Source: Halopseudomonas litoralis | GTDB taxonomy: Bacteria > Pseudomonadota > Gammaproteobacteria > Pseudomonadales > Pseudomonadaceae | Direction of reading: 5' to 3' | Assembly (NCBI RefSeq): GCF_900105005.1 | Contig: NZ_LT629748.1 | Location: forward strand, 1,426,001-1,490,000 | DNA: 64,000 nucleotides | Part shown: in pieces, positions 62,667-64,000 of the stretch | How positions within the stretch are numbered: the stretch's first letter is position 1 | Layout: the number at the start of each line of letters is the position of its first letter | The notes under the pieces: model-generated | Databases searched by the model: none | The model's input: only the letters and a program-made list of their open reading frames with translations | Told to the model about the DNA's origin: nothing | Position numbers and translations under genes: made by a program

Positions 62667-62711
62667 TTTTCGGAAACGATAAAAACAGCTGAAAATGGAA
62701 GGTATACAGCA

Positions 62712-62727
62712 AATGTTGCGTAACATT
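62712..62727. promoter_or_regulatory. Palindromic protein-binding site, copy 2
   Basis: AATGTTGCGTAACATT differs by one base from the palindrome at 62651 and is also followed by T residues. The 61-bp distance is close to six helical turns, so both sites may lie on the same DNA face. Confidence 0.55.
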
Positions 62728-62967
62728 TTTCATTGGTTTGTAATATATATAGCGAAGCTCTCTTGTTAGGCTTCCGGTGTTAGCCTTTTGTTTAATATCA
62801 GATGAAATTCGAATTATACTATCTTGGGGCGTGAAGGTTTCTGTCGCGAGTCAAATTCGCTGATTATAACGGTTAGTGAGTATTCGCCCGCTATCGGAGT
62901 CGTGAGCGAGCGCGCTGCTGGCCAGTATTGGTCCAATACTAACCCTAAAAATAGAATTGGAGACCCC

Positions 62968-63891
62968 ATGGATCTGCGGCATCTGCGGTGTTTTTTGGTG
63001 GTAGCCGAGGAGCTGCATTTCACACGTGCGGCGAAAAGGCTGCACATTGAGCCATCACCGCTATCGCGCACCATAAAAGAGCTTGAAACAGAGCTGGGTG
63101 TCGTGCTGTTAAAACGTGACCGTCACAGCACTCGTTTAACGCATCCGGGTAAGGTGCTTATGCAGGAAGTTAAGCATGTATTCATGGCCCTGGAGCATGC
63201 AAAACAAAGCGTGATGGCCGCGGCGTCTGGCTATCGCAGTACATTGCGAATCGCATTGTCTGACGGTGCGGCTCTGCCTCAACTGGCGCCGGTTCTCGCA
63301 CGCTGCCGGGAAGAGGTACCGGATGTAGACGTTCGGATAACTGAAGTACCGCTGTCAACTCAATTGCGTGGACTGCGTGATAACACTTTTGATGCGGGAT
63401 TCTCTCGCTCAGCGGATGTGGGAGATTCGATTATTGCACGACCGGTCTGGAGCGATCCCTTGGTGATTGCCGTACCGATACGGCACCCCCTTTTGGTTCA
63501 TGCTGAGATTCCCTTGTCGGAGCTGCTTCGCCATCCGCTGGTATTATGCCATCCGGAAATCTATACGGGATGTAGCCACCAGCTCAATCAAATTTTGCGT
63601 CGGGGTGACACTGAACCCATGGTCATAGAGCATGTGACTTCCATGGATATGATGCTGGCATTGGTCGCGGCTGGATACGGTGTGGGATTTACCACATTGT
63701 CGCATGTTGCGATGGGCCAGTATCCAGACATTGTGGCGCGACCGCTGGATATAGAGGACTCTGCACTCATTACGTATTTACTGAGGCCTGACACTATGCA
63801 ATCCTCGCAATTGGAAGGGTTTGTCGCGCGGGTACTGAACAGTGTTGAGGATTCAGTGCCATTGGTATCCGGAGTAAACCGGTCTTTATAG
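62968..63891 (+). CDS. ICE-associated LysR-type regulator
   Basis: A protein of 307 residues from the ATG at 62968 (GGAGA upstream); a frame extension to 62824 has no such site. The winged helix is 'MDLRHLRCFLVVAEELHFTRAAKRLHIEPSPLSRTIKELE'. The effector part has 'STLRIALSDGAALPQLAP', 'VWSDPLVIAVPIRHPLL' and 'ALVAAGYGVGFTT'. This subtype is, as I recall, common beside traI in proteobacterial ICEs. It may respond to an unknown signal and control transfer or cargo genes. Confidence 0.88.
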   Translation: MDLRHLRCFLVVAEELHFTRAAKRLHIEPSPLSRTIKELETELGVVLLKRDRHSTRLTHPGKVLMQEVKHVFMALEHAKQSVMAAASGYRSTLRIALSDGAALPQLAPVLARCREEVPDVDVRITEVPLSTQLRGLRDNTFDAGFSRSADVGDSIIARPVWSDPLVIAVPIRHPLLVHAEIPLSELLRHPLVLCHPEIYTGCSHQLNQILRRGDTEPMVIEHVTSMDMMLALVAAGYGVGFTTLSHVAMGQYPDIVARPLDIEDSALITYLLRPDTMQSSQLEGFVARVLNSVEDSVPLVSGVNRSL

Positions 63892-64000
63892 ATGTCTACC
63901 TCTATGCCTAAAAACGGCCGCAGATCTTATCGCATTTCAGAGTAAAACAGACACGCAAGGTTTTCGTTGTTAGGTCTAAAAAGCCAAGAATGCGAACATT

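Larger units (their letters stand above)
62592..62967. other. Regulatory gap between traI and the LysR gene
   Basis: There is no gene in these 376 bases. The stretch is AT-rich and contains two 16-bp palindromes (62651 and 62712) plus a GTAACAT half-site near 62640. Promoters for the LysR gene probably lie in its right part. Confidence 0.5.

Overview
The window looks like a chromosome segment of a Pseudomonas-type gammaproteobacterium. The evidence is a TonB-ExbBD/porin/PpiC block followed by an Hxc-like type II secretion (T2SS) operon in the order G-K-L-M-D-E-F with a lipoprotein secretin (as remembered from P. aeruginosa), and the late genes of a PFGI-1/PFL-class integrative conjugative element (ICE). 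No rRNA, tRNA, CRISPR array or integrase was seen.

Layout. (1) 1-6.8 kb, + strand: end of exbD, a TonB-like protein, a putative porin, a coiled-coil periplasmic protein, a YbjN-like protein, a PpiC-type foldase, a second TonB-C-like protein and a LysR regulator; this is an energised outer-membrane transport module. (2) 6.9-15.8 kb, + strand: a tightly overlapping T2SS operon (gspG, K, L, M, D, E, F and a small lipoprotein); gspC, H, I and J are absent here. (3) 15.9-21.7 kb: accessory DNA with a MarR/hydrolase pair sharing a palindromic operator, a transposase-like relic, an intact IS3-family element with a GATT target duplication, a LysR gene, and decayed trbG/trbI from a Tn4371-like conjugation system. 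(4) 22.0-29.5 kb: ICE genes radC, dsbB (frameshifted), TIGR03757, TIGR03756, TIGR03755, a small membrane protein, a TraG N-terminal-domain protein, DUF3742 and the prlF/yhaV toxin-antitoxin pair. The ICE resumes at 60.7 kb with the MobH/TraI relaxase and a LysR gene.

(5) 29.7-60.3 kb is the most interesting part: a roughly 31-kb cargo inserted between the DUF3742/toxin-antitoxin end and traI, bracketed by a short direct repeat of the traI leader. On the - strand it holds three large SpvB/FG-GAP (TcB-like) proteins and two Rhs (TcC-like) proteins, all with N-terminal export signals. Each Rhs protein ends in a different toxin tip and overlaps a putative immunity gene. In the middle, on the + strand (41.26-50.98 kb), lies a complete-looking secretion-machine operon: a lipoprotein secretin with TPR and cohesin-like domains, five pseudopilins, GspF, GspE, and four inner-membrane/cytoplasmic assembly proteins in the order expected for PilM/N/O/P. 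My reading is a dedicated T2SS-like exporter for periplasmic Tc-like/Rhs polymorphic toxins, carried on a mobile element.

The two Rhs genes share about 3.15 kb that looks identical, while their C-terminal ends differ completely. Orphan Rhs fragments, an orphan immunity-like lipoprotein and a truncated reading frame lie next to them. This pattern fits toxin-tip exchange by recombination.
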